DNA from: Lentzea cavernae
Lineage (GTDB): Bacteria > Actinomycetota > Actinomycetes > Mycobacteriales > Pseudonocardiaceae
NCBI RefSeq assembly: GCF_014653695.1
Contig: NZ_BNAR01000001.1
Coordinates: forward strand, 744,001 to 808,000
Reading direction: 5' to 3'
Length of the DNA stretch: 64,000 nt
A program made the translations under genes and the position numbers. The notes beneath the pieces are model-generated. The model was not told where the DNA came from. It searched no databases and saw only the letters and a program-made list of their open reading frames with translations. This document shows positions 43,231 through 52,078 of this stretch, piece by piece. Each line of letters opens with the position of its first letter. Position 1 is the first letter of the stretch.

Positions 43231-44097
43231 CTACTGGAACGCGGCCAGCTTCTCGGGGTTGACCAGCCACAACACCTGGTCGATGCCGTCTCCGGACGCC
43301 GTCACGGTGATCACCGCGTAGGTGCCGTCGTCCTTGCGCAGCCGCACCGCGCTGAGCCCGTTCGCCTCGACGAACGCCGTCTCCGCGCCGGCCCAGAACG
43401 ACGGCGCCCACCCCGAGATGATCTTGGCGAGGGAGGCCGCGCCGAACAGCGGGCGACCGGCCGCGCGGATGGCGCCGTTGCTGTCGGAGTAGCTCACGAC
43501 GTCCTGCGCGAACAGCTTCTCGAGCGCCGCCAGGTCACCGGCCTGCGCGGCCGCCACGAACGCCTCCAGCAGCTTGCGCTGGTCCGCTCGTTCGACGGGC
43601 ACGCGCCGTTCGTCCGCGAGGTGCTTGCGCGCCCGGCTGACCAGCTGCCGCGTGGCGACCTCGCTGGTCTGCACGATCTCGGCGATCTCGCGGTACGGGT
43701 AGTCGAACGCCTCGCGCAGCACGTACGCGGCCCGCTCGGTCGGGGTCAGCTTCTCCAGCAGCATCAGCACGGCGAGCTCCAGCACCGCGCCCTGCTCGGC
43801 GCCGACCTGCGGGTCCGCGGACGTGTCCACCGGTTCGGGCAGCCACGGCCCGACGTAGGTCTCGCGGCGGGCCCGCGCGGTCTGCGACTCGTTGATCGCG
43901 AGCCGGGTGATGGCGGTGGCCAGGTACGCCTCGGGGTTGAGCACGGCCGCGCGGTCCGCGAGCTGCCAGCGCAGCCACACCTCCTGCACCAGGTCCTCGG
44001 CGTCGGCCACGCTGCCGGTCATGCGGTACGCGATGCCGAACAGCCTCGGCCGGGCCGCCGCGAACGCCGACTCGGCCGCCTCCAGCTGCTGCGACAT
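43231..44097 (-). CDS. ECF41-type RNA polymerase sigma factor (SigJ-like)
   Basis: A 288-residue extracytoplasmic-function sigma factor. Region 2 covers about residues 10-75 (RLFGIAYRMTGSVADAEDLVQEVWLRW). Region 4 spans about 110-165 (LTPTERAAYVLREAFDYPYREIAEIVQTSEVATRQLVSRAR). A fused SnoaL-like C-terminal domain of about 110 residues follows, as in ECF41, where it tunes activity in place of an anti-sigma factor. The usual DGGGK-type motif appears as DSNGA and the NPDKV-type motif as NPEKL. The gene product probably drives the NmrA gene next to it. Confidence 0.92.
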   Translation of the reverse strand: MSQQLEAAESAFAAARPRLFGIAYRMTGSVADAEDLVQEVWLRWQLADRAAVLNPEAYLATAITRLAINESQTARARRETYVGPWLPEPVDTSADPQVGAEQGAVLELAVLMLLEKLTPTERAAYVLREAFDYPYREIAEIVQTSEVATRQLVSRARKHLADERRVPVERADQRKLLEAFVAAAQAGDLAALEKLFAQDVVSYSDSNGAIRAAGRPLFGAASLAKIISGWAPSFWAGAETAFVEANGLSAVRLRKDDGTYAVITVTASGDGIDQVLWLVNPEKLAAFQ

Positions 44098-44103
44098 CAG
44101 CCA

Positions 44104-44144
44104 CCCCTCTCGTCACGGCAACGTTAGCGCCGATCGGAGAGGGG
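44104..44144 (-). promoter_or_regulatory. Hairpin that would mask the sigma-gene ribosome site
   Basis: CCCCTCTC and GAGAGGGG are perfect 8-base complements with 25 bases between. In the mRNA the 3' arm is the ribosome site, 6 bases before the ATG at 44097. Possible translational control. Confidence 0.55.
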
Positions 44145-44169
44145 CGTGATGTGGCGCCTCACACGGGTG

Positions 44170-45177
44170 CTACTCGCAGCTCCAGCGCAGCGGGCCGGAG
44201 CCCGACTTGCTGAACAGGCTGTCGTCGGCACCCACCACGAACAGCTCGGACACGCCGGAAACGCCGTCGGGCAGCGGGAGCTCGGCCTCGAACGCCGTGT
44301 CGCGCCAGACCGCGGCCTTGCCCGTCAGCGACGACCGCTGACCGGTGATCAGCCCGCCCGCGTTGATGGCGTACGCGGACCCGCCGCCGTCGATGGGCGC
44401 CACCGCACCGGTGCTGTCCCACAGCACGGCCTGCGCGTTCGGCCACGAGCTGAGCTCGTGACCGACGACCTTGCCGCCGCGGATCGCCTGGACGAACTGG
44501 CGCTTGCCCCGGTGCTCCAACGGCAACACGACACCGTTGCGCCACACGTGTCCCCCGTTGCCGGTCGGGTCGCGGAACAGCACCGCGCCGTCGTCGTCCA
44601 GGTCCTGCGGGAACCCGACGGACCACTCGATGACCTGGGGCCCGGCCGCGAGCGTCGGCCACAGCAGCGTCACGCTCTCGCCCGTGGCGATCCTCGTGCC
44701 GCTGCCGAGCACGTCACCGCGCGAGTTGATGGACATGGCGTTGCTGGTGCGGTAACCGGCCGGAGCGACGAGCTCGGAGATCGTGCCCGCTCCCTGGTGG
44801 CCACCCGCGTACTGCAGCGCGGTCCACCGGCTCTCGGCCGGGAGGTAGCCGTTCACCAGCACGGTTCCGGCCGAGTTCTCGTCCGCGACCTGGAGCCACT
44901 GCAGGTGCGCGAACTCCGGGACGACTCTGGGTTTCCCGTCTGTCCAGAGCACCACGTCGTTCGTGTTGGCGCCGGGCCGCAACGAGGTGCCCGCGTAGTT
45001 GCCGTGGCTGTCCGTGCCCTTGACGTCGGTCGACCGGTCCTCGTAGCCGAACGGCGCGGGAACCTTCGACACCTCCCAGTCGCACGGGGCCGGACCGGAG
45101 GACGCGACCGCGGCCGGTGCTGTGAAAGCCGTGCACGCCAAGCCAATGGCAGCGGCAAGCGCAAATCCACGAATCAT
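44170..45177 (-). CDS. Secreted HAF-repeat protein 2
   Basis: A 335-residue secreted protein with a signal peptide over residues 1-25 (AVASSGP cut). Repeating units resemble those of the protein at 41311 (SINSRGDVLGSGTRIATGESVTLLWP, AINAGGLITGQRSSLTGKAAVWRD, HGNYAGTSLRPGANTNDVVLWTD). A probable beta-propeller of HAF type. GGGGGA precedes the ATG at 45177. Cysteines near both ends (PCDWE and RWSCE) may join the propeller. No enzymatic motif; surface binding is a guess. Confidence 0.75.
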   Translation of the reverse strand: MIRGFALAAAIGLACTAFTAPAAVASSGPAPCDWEVSKVPAPFGYEDRSTDVKGTDSHGNYAGTSLRPGANTNDVVLWTDGKPRVVPEFAHLQWLQVADENSAGTVLVNGYLPAESRWTALQYAGGHQGAGTISELVAPAGYRTSNAMSINSRGDVLGSGTRIATGESVTLLWPTLAAGPQVIEWSVGFPQDLDDDGAVLFRDPTGNGGHVWRNGVVLPLEHRGKRQFVQAIRGGKVVGHELSSWPNAQAVLWDSTGAVAPIDGGGSAYAINAGGLITGQRSSLTGKAAVWRDTAFEAELPLPDGVSGVSELFVVGADDSLFSKSGSGPLRWSCE

Positions 45178-45264
45178 TGATTCCCCCAGAATCACGTAGA
45201 CGATGCCTTTACTCATACACCAAACCCGGGTGCACAAGACACCTTTCGCGCTCAGACTGAGGAG

Positions 45265-45771
45265 ATGATCACCGAACGTCCCAGCCCGCCGCTGCGGGCG
45301 GGCGAACGCGAGACCCTGCGCGCGTTCCTCGACTTCCACCGCGCCACCCTCGCGTTGAAGTGCGACGGCCTGACCGACGACGACCTGCGCCGCCGCTCCA
45401 TGCCCCCGTCCGCGCTGCAGCTGCTCGGTCTCGTCCGGCACATGGCCGAAGTGGAGCGCACTTGGTTCCGCAAGGTCATCAACGGCGAGGACATCCCTCT
45501 CGTGTGGTCGGACGCCAACGACTACCAGGTCGCCTACGACGCCTCGGAATCCACTCGCTCCGGGGCGTTCGGGGCGTGGCAGGCCGAGGTCGAGCACTCG
45601 CGCCGGATCGAGCGGGAGGCCGAGTCGCTGGACGTGACGGGCTACCAGCCGCGCTGGGGTGAGCACGTGTCGTTGCGGCTGGTCATGAACCACCTCTGCC
45701 ACGAGTACGCGCGGCACAACGGCCACGCGGACTTCCTGCGCGAGGGCATCGACGGCGTCACCGGAGCGTGA
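45265..45771 (+). CDS. DinB family protein (DUF664)
   Basis: A 168-residue four-helix-bundle protein of the DinB/DUF664 group. A likely metal site is made of His residues in GLVRHMAEVERTWF and in MNHLCHEYARHNGHADFLRE. In actinobacteria related DinB-like proteins act as mycothiol-dependent transferases, or bleomycin-resistance-like proteins. The true substrate is not known. It stands alone with a terminator-like hairpin downstream. Confidence 0.85.
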   Translation: MITERPSPPLRAGERETLRAFLDFHRATLALKCDGLTDDDLRRRSMPPSALQLLGLVRHMAEVERTWFRKVINGEDIPLVWSDANDYQVAYDASESTRSGAFGAWQAEVEHSRRIEREAESLDVTGYQPRWGEHVSLRLVMNHLCHEYARHNGHADFLREGIDGVTGA

Positions 45772-45804
45772 GGGAGATCCATCCTCCACACAGGACGGTC
45801 AGCG

Positions 45805-45832
45805 TGCTGCCGCCGGGTTCGCGGCGGCAGCA
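45805..45832. terminator. Terminator-like hairpin after the DinB gene
   Basis: TGCTGCCGCC and GGCGGCAGCA pair perfectly (10 bp) around an 8-base loop. No U-tract follows, as is usual in these genomes. The rest of the 206-base spacer before catC holds only the catC ribosome site. Confidence 0.78.
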
Positions 45833-45977
45833 TGGCATCGATCGGGTCGCAGCGGGTATTCCGGGTCGAGGTGGCACCTGATCGGGCCCGTGCTCGTGAA
45901 CGAGGAGCCACCTGCGCCACGACCTGCACCTGCCGGTCGGCCCCCAAGGCCGGCACGGCCTTCACCAGGAGGTGACC

Positions 45978-46265
45978 GTGCTCTTCCACGTGCGGATGGA
46001 CGTTTCCCCGCCCCACGACCTGGACCCGCAGCGACGTGCCGAGTTGGTGCGCGCCGAGAAGGACCGGGCGCTGGAGCTGCAGAAGATGGGCGTGTGGCTG
46101 CACCTGTGGCAGGTCGTCGGACAGTACGGCAGCATCAGCGTCTTCGACGTGCCCACCCACGACGAGCTGCACGCGTTCCTCTCGTCGTTACCGCTGTGGG
46201 AGTTCACGCGGGTCGAGGTGACGCCGCTGGCGACCCACCCCTCCGATGTGGCGGCTCAGCCGTGA
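45978..46265 (+). CDS. catC: Muconolactone delta-isomerase
   Basis: CatC converts muconolactone to 3-oxoadipate enol-lactone in the catechol branch of the beta-ketoadipate pathway. The protein is 95 residues, the usual length, starting MLFHVRMDVSPPHDLD, with QKMGVWLHLWQVVGQYGSISVFDV and LPLWEFTRVEVTPLATHPS. The GTG at 45978 is 5 bases after AGGAGG; the GTG at 45972 overlaps that site. catA and catB are not nearby, so the gene is isolated from its pathway in this window. Confidence 0.93.
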   Translation: MLFHVRMDVSPPHDLDPQRRAELVRAEKDRALELQKMGVWLHLWQVVGQYGSISVFDVPTHDELHAFLSSLPLWEFTRVEVTPLATHPSDVAAQP

Positions 46266-46291
46266 CGGCGCCGAAAGCCCGCTGACGAGCC

Positions 46292-46313
46292 GATTTACCG
46301 CCGGCCAACCGGC
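46292..46313 (+). repeat. 22-base element, copy 1
   Basis: GATTTACCG-CC-GGCCAACCGGC. It matches the element at 55459-55480 at 20 of 22 bases. It lies in the 184-base spacer between convergent catC and the S1 protease gene, which holds no gene. Both copies have an internal ACCGG/CCGGT-like dyad. It may be a regulator site or a remnant of a mobile element. Confidence 0.7.
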
Positions 46314-46449
46314 CAGTGCCACCGTCGGGTCCTGCGCTACCTCGCGGGGGTGGCGCAAGACCTTTGATCTCGCGGAGCTGGCGGAAGCCGGGGTTCCACC
46401 GGCTACCGGGGCACCACGGCGTCGAGGGGTCGCCAGCTCCGCGGCCGGC

Positions 46450-47367
46450 TCACCCGCTCGTCGAAGCCCGGTGGTGCAGCGCAGCGGTGATCTTCCAGCT
46501 GAACTGCGCGCCGCCGAGGTGCCGCACGCACTGGCCGAACGGGCACCACCGGCCGCCGGCGTCCACGTTGAAGCTCTGGACGTTCACGCCCACGACCGCG
46601 CCCCCGCTGATCCGGGGCCCGCCGCTCGACCCGCCTCCCATGTCGCACGGCACGCCCCAGACGTTCTCCGGTGCCAGATCCGGGTGGCCGGGGTTGAGCA
46701 CGGGCGTGCCCCAGCACTGTGCGAGCCGCTGACCGGTGAACTCGGGCCTGCCCTGGTGCCCTGCCTGCCCGGCCGCACGCGGATAGCCGTACTCCCGCGC
46801 GAACCGGTCCGCGGGCCTGCCGAAGGCGATGTCCTCGCTCACCCGCGACGGCTTGTCGAGCACGAGGAACGCCTGGTCGAACTCGGTCTGCTGGTCGTCG
46901 GCGATCCAGGTCCGGTGCACGACCGCCTGGCGCACCACGAACTCGCCGAACGGCCGGGCGCCGTCGCGGAACCCCGGCACGAACAGCATCTTGCTGTGCC
47001 ACTTCGGGTCCTGGCCGATCAGGTTCGCCGTGTGGACGCAGTGCCCGGCGGTCACCGCCGTGCGCTTGTTGGCGCTCACGACGACCGTCGCCGTGCAGCT
47101 CGAGTCCTCGCCGTCGCGGTCGACGAAGAACAGGCGGCCGATGGTCCGGCTGATCGGTCCCGGGGCACCGGTCGCGTCGTCGACCGGCGGCGTTCCGGGT
47201 GGGGCGGACGGTCCGGCCGGCATCGCGGCGACGCGGTCCGGTGTCCAGTAGGACGCCACGCCGTTCGTGTCGAGGTCGTGCACGACCACGTCGGTGCCGG
47301 GAGGAGAGGCCGCCGCCACTCCCGGCACGCCGAGGAGCAGCAACGCGACCACGCTGAGCATTCGCAT
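46450..47367 (-). CDS. Secreted trypsin-like serine protease
   Basis: A 305-residue exported S1-type peptidase with a signal peptide over residues 1-20. Catalytic His109 is in TAGHC, the Asp is probably Asp164 (TEFDQAFLVL), and Ser248 is in CDMGGGSSGGP. Cysteines at 91/110, 219/241 and near the end fit disulfides. A propeptide-like stretch precedes the catalytic domain (residues about 21-75). The ATG at 47367 is used. It is divergent to the response regulator gene and may share its operator. Substrate not predictable; the family includes glutamyl endopeptidases. Confidence 0.88.
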   Translation of the reverse strand: MRMLSVVALLLLGVPGVAAASPPGTDVVVHDLDTNGVASYWTPDRVAAMPAGPSAPPGTPPVDDATGAPGPISRTIGRLFFVDRDGEDSSCTATVVVSANKRTAVTAGHCVHTANLIGQDPKWHSKMLFVPGFRDGARPFGEFVVRQAVVHRTWIADDQQTEFDQAFLVLDKPSRVSEDIAFGRPADRFAREYGYPRAAGQAGHQGRPEFTGQRLAQCWGTPVLNPGHPDLAPENVWGVPCDMGGGSSGGPRISGGAVVGVNVQSFNVDAGGRWCPFGQCVRHLGGAQFSWKITAALHHRASTSG

Positions 47368-47387
47368 GCAGCCGACCGTGGCAGTGA

Positions 47388-47419
47388 GTTGTGAGGATCC
47401 TGTTCGGATGGAGTCCTCA
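47388..47419. promoter_or_regulatory. Candidate response-regulator operator (TGAGGA...TCCTCA)
   Basis: TGAGGA (47392-47397) and TCCTCA (47414-47419) form an inverted pair 22 bases centre to centre. The 10-mer GTTGTGAGGA (47388-47397) recurs in reverse at 49831-49840, before the lipoprotein gene. It lies between the divergent protease and response regulator genes. Confidence 0.65.
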
Positions 47420-47458
47420 TCCCGTGCGGCGGCCGCGCGAGTGGCTATGTTGCGACGC

Positions 47459-48145
47459 ATGGGCATGTGCGTGCTGGTGGCCGAGGACAACGTGATGCAG
47501 GCCGACATGCTCGGCAGGTACCTGCGCCAGGAGGGCTACCGGGTGCGGATCGTCCACGACGGATCGGCCGCGCTCGACGAGATCCGCCGCGACCGGCCCG
47601 ACCTGCTCGTCCTCGACGTGATGATGCCGGAGCTGGACGGGCTGGAGGTCGTGCGCAGGTTGCGCAACGAGTCGGACGTCCCGGTCCTCATGCTCACCGC
47701 GAGGTCCACAGAGGACGATCTGCTGCACGGGCTCGACCTCGGCGCCGACGACTACGTCACCAAGCCCTACAGCCCGCGCGAGCTGATGGCGCGCGTGCGG
47801 ACGTTGCTCAGGCGGGTCCAGCGGCCGGCCGCGACCGGCATCGTGCTCGGGGACCTCACCGTCGACCCCGACCGCCACGAGGTGCGGGTGCGCGGCGAGC
47901 TGGCCGAGTGCACGGCGTCGGAGTTCCGGATCCTGCACACCATGGCGGCGAGCCCCGGCCGGGTGTTCACCCGCGCGCAGCTGCTCAGCGCGGTGCACGG
48001 GCTGGACGGGTACATCACCTCCCGCACCATCGACGCGCACGTCATGAACCTGCGCAAGAAGATCGAGGTCCAGCCGCGCAGGCCCGCGCACCTGCTGACC
48101 GTGCACGGCGTCGGCTACAAGCTGGTGGACGGCTCCGGTGCATAG
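47459..48145 (+). CDS. OmpR-type response regulator
   Basis: A 228-residue regulator. The receiver domain has acidic VLVAEDN and phospho-Asp53 in LLVLDVMMPE; the Lys is in DDYVTKPYSP. The winged helix-turn-helix is at residues about 135-228 (ECTASEFRILHTMAASPGRVFTRAQLLSAVHG...SRTIDAHVMNLRKKIE). ATG 47459 is used; ATG 47447 is an alternative with no ribosome site. It overlaps the kinase gene by 8 bases. The pair probably controls the lipoprotein/adaptor/ABC operon downstream, through the shared element before 49861. Confidence 0.92.
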   Translation: MGMCVLVAEDNVMQADMLGRYLRQEGYRVRIVHDGSAALDEIRRDRPDLLVLDVMMPELDGLEVVRRLRNESDVPVLMLTARSTEDDLLHGLDLGADDYVTKPYSPRELMARVRTLLRRVQRPAATGIVLGDLTVDPDRHEVRVRGELAECTASEFRILHTMAASPGRVFTRAQLLSAVHGLDGYITSRTIDAHVMNLRKKIEVQPRRPAHLLTVHGVGYKLVDGSGA

Positions 48146-49820
48146 CGTTCTGGCGCGCCTGCTGGCCGCGTCCGCGCTCGTCGCGCTCTTCTCGATCACC
48201 GCGACCGCCTGGCTCGCCGCCCAGAGCACGTCCACGTCGATCAGGCAGGAGCTCGGGAACGCGCTCGCCGGGGACGCGGCCACCTACCGGGACCTGATCA
48301 CGTTCGCCGTCGAGCACCGCGCCTGGGACGGCGTCGCGCTGCCGCCGGGCAGGAGCCGCCTGATCCTCACCACGGCCGACCGCCGGGTCATCGCCGACAG
48401 CGGCACGAACCTCGACCCGGCCCAGCTGCCGGCCGTGCCGTCCGCGGTCGTAGACCCGCTGGAGCTCGACCTCGCCCAGGTCCCCGGCTCCCCCGCCGAC
48501 CGGATCGACCCGAGGATCACCGGCCCGTTCCAGCTCACCGAGCGCGAGAAGGCGGGTCTGACCCATGACGCGGACATCTTCCGTTCGCGCTGCCGCGGCG
48601 CGTCGGAGGCCGCCCAGCTGGAGACGGCGGCCACGGCCTGGGGCCGCCCGATCGTGAACGTGGACAGGACGATCCCCGCCCCGGCCGCCCCGGCCTGCGC
48701 CGAGGTCCAGGACCGGTTGACCACGCTCACACCGGGCGAGTCCGCGGCGTTCAACGACCTGGGCCTGCGGGTCGGCGACTGCCTGCGGCAGCGCGGCCTG
48801 CCCGCCGAGCAGCTCACGATGAACGCGTCCTGGCAGCCCGTCGCCTCCAACGCCGAGTGCCTGGCGAGCGCGCGCCGCGCCCAGCTGCGGCCCTACGTCG
48901 CGCCGCCCGCGCTCCTGTTCGTCACCGACGCCGCCGGCAAGACCACCGCGGCGACCGTCGTGCGGTTCGACGTCGGCCGGATCGTGCTGGTCGCCGCCGT
49001 CGTGCTGGTCCTGACCGTCGGTGTCAGCGTGGTGGTCGCGCTGCGGATGACCAGGCCGTTGCGCTCGCTCACAGCGGCCGCCGAGCGGTTGCGGCACGGT
49101 GACGACGCCCAGGTCGACATCCGGTCGCGCAGCGAGATCGGCCAGCTCGCGCGGGCGTTCAACGACATGGCCGCGCACCGGGCCCGCACCGACGCCCAGC
49201 GCAAGGCCATGACCAGCGACATCTCCCACGAACTGCGCAACCCGCTCGGCACGATCCGCAGCTGGCTCGAGGGCGCGCGCGACGGCGTGGTGGAGCTGGA
49301 CCGCACGACGCTCACGTCGTTGCTCGACGAGGCCCTGGTGCTGCAGCGCCTCATCGACGACCTGCAGGACCTCGCGCTGGCCGACGCGGGCGAGCTGCGG
49401 CTGCACCCCGAGACCGTCGACCTGCGGGAGCTGTTCGACCAGCTCGTCGTCGCGCATCCCGGGCTGGTCGCGGAGGGCGGCGGGGTGGTGACCGCGGACC
49501 CGGTGCGGCTGCGGCAGGTCCTCACGAACCTCGTCTCGAACGCCTTCCGCTACACGCCTGCCGACGGCACGGTGCGCCTGGAGGCCCAGGACGGGCGGAT
49601 CACGGTGAGCGACACCGGGTCCGGCATCGCCGCCGAGGACCTGCCGCACGTGTTCGACCGGTTCTGGCGCGCGGACCGCTCCCGCACCCGCGACACCGGG
49701 GGCAGCGGACTCGGACTCGCGATCGTGCACGCGATCGTGAGCGCTCACCGCTGCACAGTCGCCGTGGAGAGCGAGGTCGGGCGCGGGACGACGTTCACGA
49801 TCACGTTCCCGGCACGCTGA
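48138..49820 (+). CDS. Sensor histidine kinase with large extracytoplasmic domain
   Basis: A 560-residue membrane kinase. TM1 (residues about 9-29) and TM2 (283-303) enclose a 250-residue sensor with Cys152, Cys187, Cys215 and Cys241. HAMP follows (RMTRPLRSLTAAAERLRHGD), then HisKA with His364 in SDISHELRNPLG, and HATPase (NLVSNAFRYTPADG, SDTGSGIAAEDL, GGSGLGLAIVHAI). The sensor segment around VGDCLRQRGLP resembles the CLNSRGMKV region of the lipoprotein encoded next, so the two may bind the same signal. It is coupled to the response regulator. Confidence 0.92.
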   Translation: MHSVLARLLAASALVALFSITATAWLAAQSTSTSIRQELGNALAGDAATYRDLITFAVEHRAWDGVALPPGRSRLILTTADRRVIADSGTNLDPAQLPAVPSAVVDPLELDLAQVPGSPADRIDPRITGPFQLTEREKAGLTHDADIFRSRCRGASEAAQLETAATAWGRPIVNVDRTIPAPAAPACAEVQDRLTTLTPGESAAFNDLGLRVGDCLRQRGLPAEQLTMNASWQPVASNAECLASARRAQLRPYVAPPALLFVTDAAGKTTAATVVRFDVGRIVLVAAVVLVLTVGVSVVVALRMTRPLRSLTAAAERLRHGDDAQVDIRSRSEIGQLARAFNDMAAHRARTDAQRKAMTSDISHELRNPLGTIRSWLEGARDGVVELDRTTLTSLLDEALVLQRLIDDLQDLALADAGELRLHPETVDLRELFDQLVVAHPGLVAEGGGVVTADPVRLRQVLTNLVSNAFRYTPADGTVRLEAQDGRITVSDTGSGIAAEDLPHVFDRFWRADRSRTRDTGGSGLGLAIVHAIVSAHRCTVAVESEVGRGTTFTITFPAR

Positions 49821-49830
49821 GCGCACATCC

Positions 49831-49840
49831 TCCTCACAAC
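49831..49840. promoter_or_regulatory. Second copy of the 10-mer operator half-site
   Basis: TCCTCACAAC is the exact reverse complement of the 10-mer at 47388-47397. It lies 21 bases before the lipoprotein ATG, fitting control of the efflux operon by the same response regulator. Confidence 0.6.
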
Positions 49841-49860
49841 CGCCCGGCAGCATCGCCGCC

Positions 49861-50385
49861 ATGAAACCCAGGCTGGTGATCGGCGCCGCCGTGCTGCTGC
49901 TTTCGGCGTGCAGCCAGGCCGCGCCGCCGTCCTCGAACGTGGCGTCCCTGCAGTCCTCCGGCGCCGTCGCGCCCTCCTCCGGCACCGCTGCTCCGGCCGG
50001 CGACCAACCGCGGCTGCGCATGGACATGACCGACGAGGAGAAGCAGCGGTTGTACGACGCTCACACCGCGTGCCTCGCCGAGAAGGACCCGAACGCCACG
50101 GGCACGGGAGCAGGCCCGGCCGGGCGCCGGCAGTACAACGACGAGGCGTGGAGGCTCTGCGCGAAGACGTGGCCGCTGCCGCCGTGGGAGATGGACTCCT
50201 CCAACCCGACCTTCGCGGACAACTGGCACCGGAACGTCAAGTGCCTCAACAGCCGCGGCATGAAGGTCATCGAGACCGAGCCCGGTAGCTGGACCTACGA
50301 CGGCGAGCAGACCCTGCCGCACGAGCAGCGCGCCACGATCGAGAAGGAGTGCGAGCAGGAAGTCTTCGGCGGAGGACGCCGGTGA
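49861..50385 (+). CDS. Cys-rich lipoprotein of unknown function, start of an efflux operon
   Basis: A 174-residue exported lipoprotein with lipobox LLLSAC (Cys17), then a Ser/Ala/Pro tether. The body has Cys pairs (AHTACLAEK, RLCAKTW, NVKCLNSRG, KECEQEV), probably disulfide-linked. The C-terminal region around NVKCLNSRGMKVIE resembles the extracellular segment of the kinase encoded upstream. It overlaps the adaptor gene by 4 bases. It may be a ligand-binding component that feeds the transporter or the sensor. I recognise no named family. Confidence 0.78.
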   Translation: MKPRLVIGAAVLLLSACSQAAPPSSNVASLQSSGAVAPSSGTAAPAGDQPRLRMDMTDEEKQRLYDAHTACLAEKDPNATGTGAGPAGRRQYNDEAWRLCAKTWPLPPWEMDSSNPTFADNWHRNVKCLNSRGMKVIETEPGSWTYDGEQTLPHEQRATIEKECEQEVFGGGRR

Positions 50386-51407
50386 AGCGGTGGCTCGTCG
50401 CCGGCGTCGCGGTCCTGGTGCTGGCAGCCGGGGTGTCGGCGCTCACCTGGACCCGCCGTGCTCCCGCCCAGACCGCGCAACCTCCCGCGCCCCGGACGGT
50501 CGCCGTGGTGAAGACCGACCTGACCGACGTCCGCGAGTTCAAGGCAACACTCGGTTTCGGCGCCTCGCAGGAGGTGACGGGGCGACGGCCGGGCACGCTC
50601 ACCTGGCTCCCGGCACCCGGCGCGACCGTCGGCCGCGGCACCGCCCTGTACAAAGTGGACAACCGTCCCGTGTGGTCGTTCTTCGGCGACACCCCGTTGT
50701 GGCGCAAGCTCGACAAGGCCGGTACCAAGGGCCCGGACGTGAAGATCGTGAAGGACAACCTGGGCGCGCTGGGCTACAAGCTCGGTGGCGCCCCCGACGA
50801 ACTCACCCAGGCCACGATCGACGCCGTCAAGCGGTGGCAGAAGGCCGAGAAGGTCGAGGAGAGCGGCGCCGTCGACCCCGGTGACGTCGTCGTGCTGCCC
50901 GGCGAGGTGCGCGTCGAGGCGGTCGTGGCGACGCTGTCGGCGCCCGGTGAGGGCCCGCTGATGCGCGTGACCGCGACGGGCAAGGCCGTCGACGCCTCGA
51001 TCGACGCGCGGCAGGCGGAAGTGTTCAAGAAGGACCTGAAGGTCACCGTCGTGCTGCCGAACGGCACCGAGACCACCGGGACCGTGCGGTCGGTGAGCAC
51101 CGAGGTGAAGTCCGTGAAGAACCCCGCCGGCGAGGAGACCCCGGAGGTCGCCGTGGACATCGGCCTCGACACCGAGGCGGGCTCGTTCGACTCGGGCCCG
51201 GTGCGGATCCGCCTGACGAGCACCGCGCGGCAGGGCGTCCTTGCCGTGCCGGTGACCGCGCTGCTCGCGTTGCGCGAGGGCGGTTATGCCGTCCAGACCG
51301 GGGAAGGCGCGCTCGTCGCGGTGAAGACCGGCCTGTTCGCGGGCGGGCTGGTCGAGATCAGCGGCGGTGGCGTCCGCGAGGGCCTGCAGGTGGTGACGAC
51401 GTCATGA
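50382..51407 (+). CDS. Membrane-fusion/adaptor protein with peptidoglycan-binding domain
   Basis: A 341-residue exported protein with a membrane anchor (residues 4-22). A PG_binding_1-like domain is at residues about 115-165 ([35 protein letters not shown]). HlyD/MacA-like beta segments follow ([42 protein letters not shown]). The GTG at 50382 overlaps the lipoprotein stop and follows GGAGG. With the ATPase and permease genes it forms a MacAB-type system adapted to a single membrane. Confidence 0.86.
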   Translation: MKRWLVAGVAVLVLAAGVSALTWTRRAPAQTAQPPAPRTVAVVKTDLTDVREFKATLGFGASQEVTGRRPGTLTWLPAPGATVGRGTALYKVDNRPVWSFFGDTPLWRKLDKAGTKGPDVKIVKDNLGALGYKLGGAPDELTQATIDAVKRWQKAEKVEESGAVDPGDVVVLPGEVRVEAVVATLSAPGEGPLMRVTATGKAVDASIDARQAEVFKKDLKVTVVLPNGTETTGTVRSVSTEVKSVKNPAGEETPEVAVDIGLDTEAGSFDSGPVRIRLTSTARQGVLAVPVTALLALREGGYAVQTGEGALVAVKTGLFAGGLVEISGGGVREGLQVVTTS

Positions 51408-52078
51408 CACCGGTTCTCCAGGTCGTGGACGCCGTCAAGGAGTACGCGGGCGGCGTGCGCGCTCTCGACGGCGTCTCCCTGACCCTGCACGAAGGCGAGG
51501 CCGTCGCGATCGTCGGCCCCTCGGGTTCGGGCAAGTCGACGCTGCTCAACCTCCTCGGCACCCTGGACCGCCCGTCGAGCGGCACGGTGGTGCTGGACGG
51601 GCACGACATCACCACCCTGTCCGACCGGCGGCTCTCGGCGTTGCGCGGGCGGCGGATCGGCTTCGTGTTCCAGCAGTTCCACCTCACCGACGGCCTCACC
51701 GCCGTCGACAACGTGGCCACCGGCCTGCTCTACGCGGGCGTCCGCCGCAAGTGGCGGACCGCGATGGCGACCGAGGCGCTCACCCGCGTGGGCCTCGGCC
51801 ACCGGCTCCGGCACCGCCCGCACGAACTGTCCGGCGGCGAACGCCAGCGCGTGGCCATCGCACGCGCCGTGGTGAACCGGCCTGCCCTGGTGCTGGCCGA
51901 CGAACCGACCGGCGCCCTGGACACGGCCACCGGCCGCGCGGTGCTCGACCTGCTGCTCGACCTGAACCGGGACGGCACGACCCTCGCGGTGATCACGCAC
52001 GACCGCGAGGTGGCGGCCCGGCTGCCGCGCCGGGTGGAGATCCGGGACGGCCGCATCCGTTCGGAGGTGGCGGTGTGA
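51404..52078 (+). CDS. ABC transporter ATP-binding protein, MacB/LolD type
   Basis: A 224-residue ATPase. Walker A is GPSGSGKST, the Q-loop is FVFQQFHL, the signature is [14 protein letters not shown], Walker B is [14 protein letters not shown], and the H-loop is AVITHDRE. This short, conserved arrangement with TGALD matches MacB/LolD/DevA export ATPases. Overlaps both neighbours by 4 bases. Partner of the permease encoded next. Confidence 0.94.
   Translation: MTPVLQVVDAVKEYAGGVRALDGVSLTLHEGEAVAIVGPSGSGKSTLLNLLGTLDRPSSGTVVLDGHDITTLSDRRLSALRGRRIGFVFQQFHLTDGLTAVDNVATGLLYAGVRRKWRTAMATEALTRVGLGHRLRHRPHELSGGERQRVAIARAVVNRPALVLADEPTGALDTATGRAVLDLLLDLNRDGTTLAVITHDREVAARLPRRVEIRDGRIRSEVAV

Noticed and set aside
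46266..46449. Transposon remnant in the catC-protease gap
   Set aside because: No transposase fragment, target duplication or terminal repeat pair is visible; only the 22-base element recurs.
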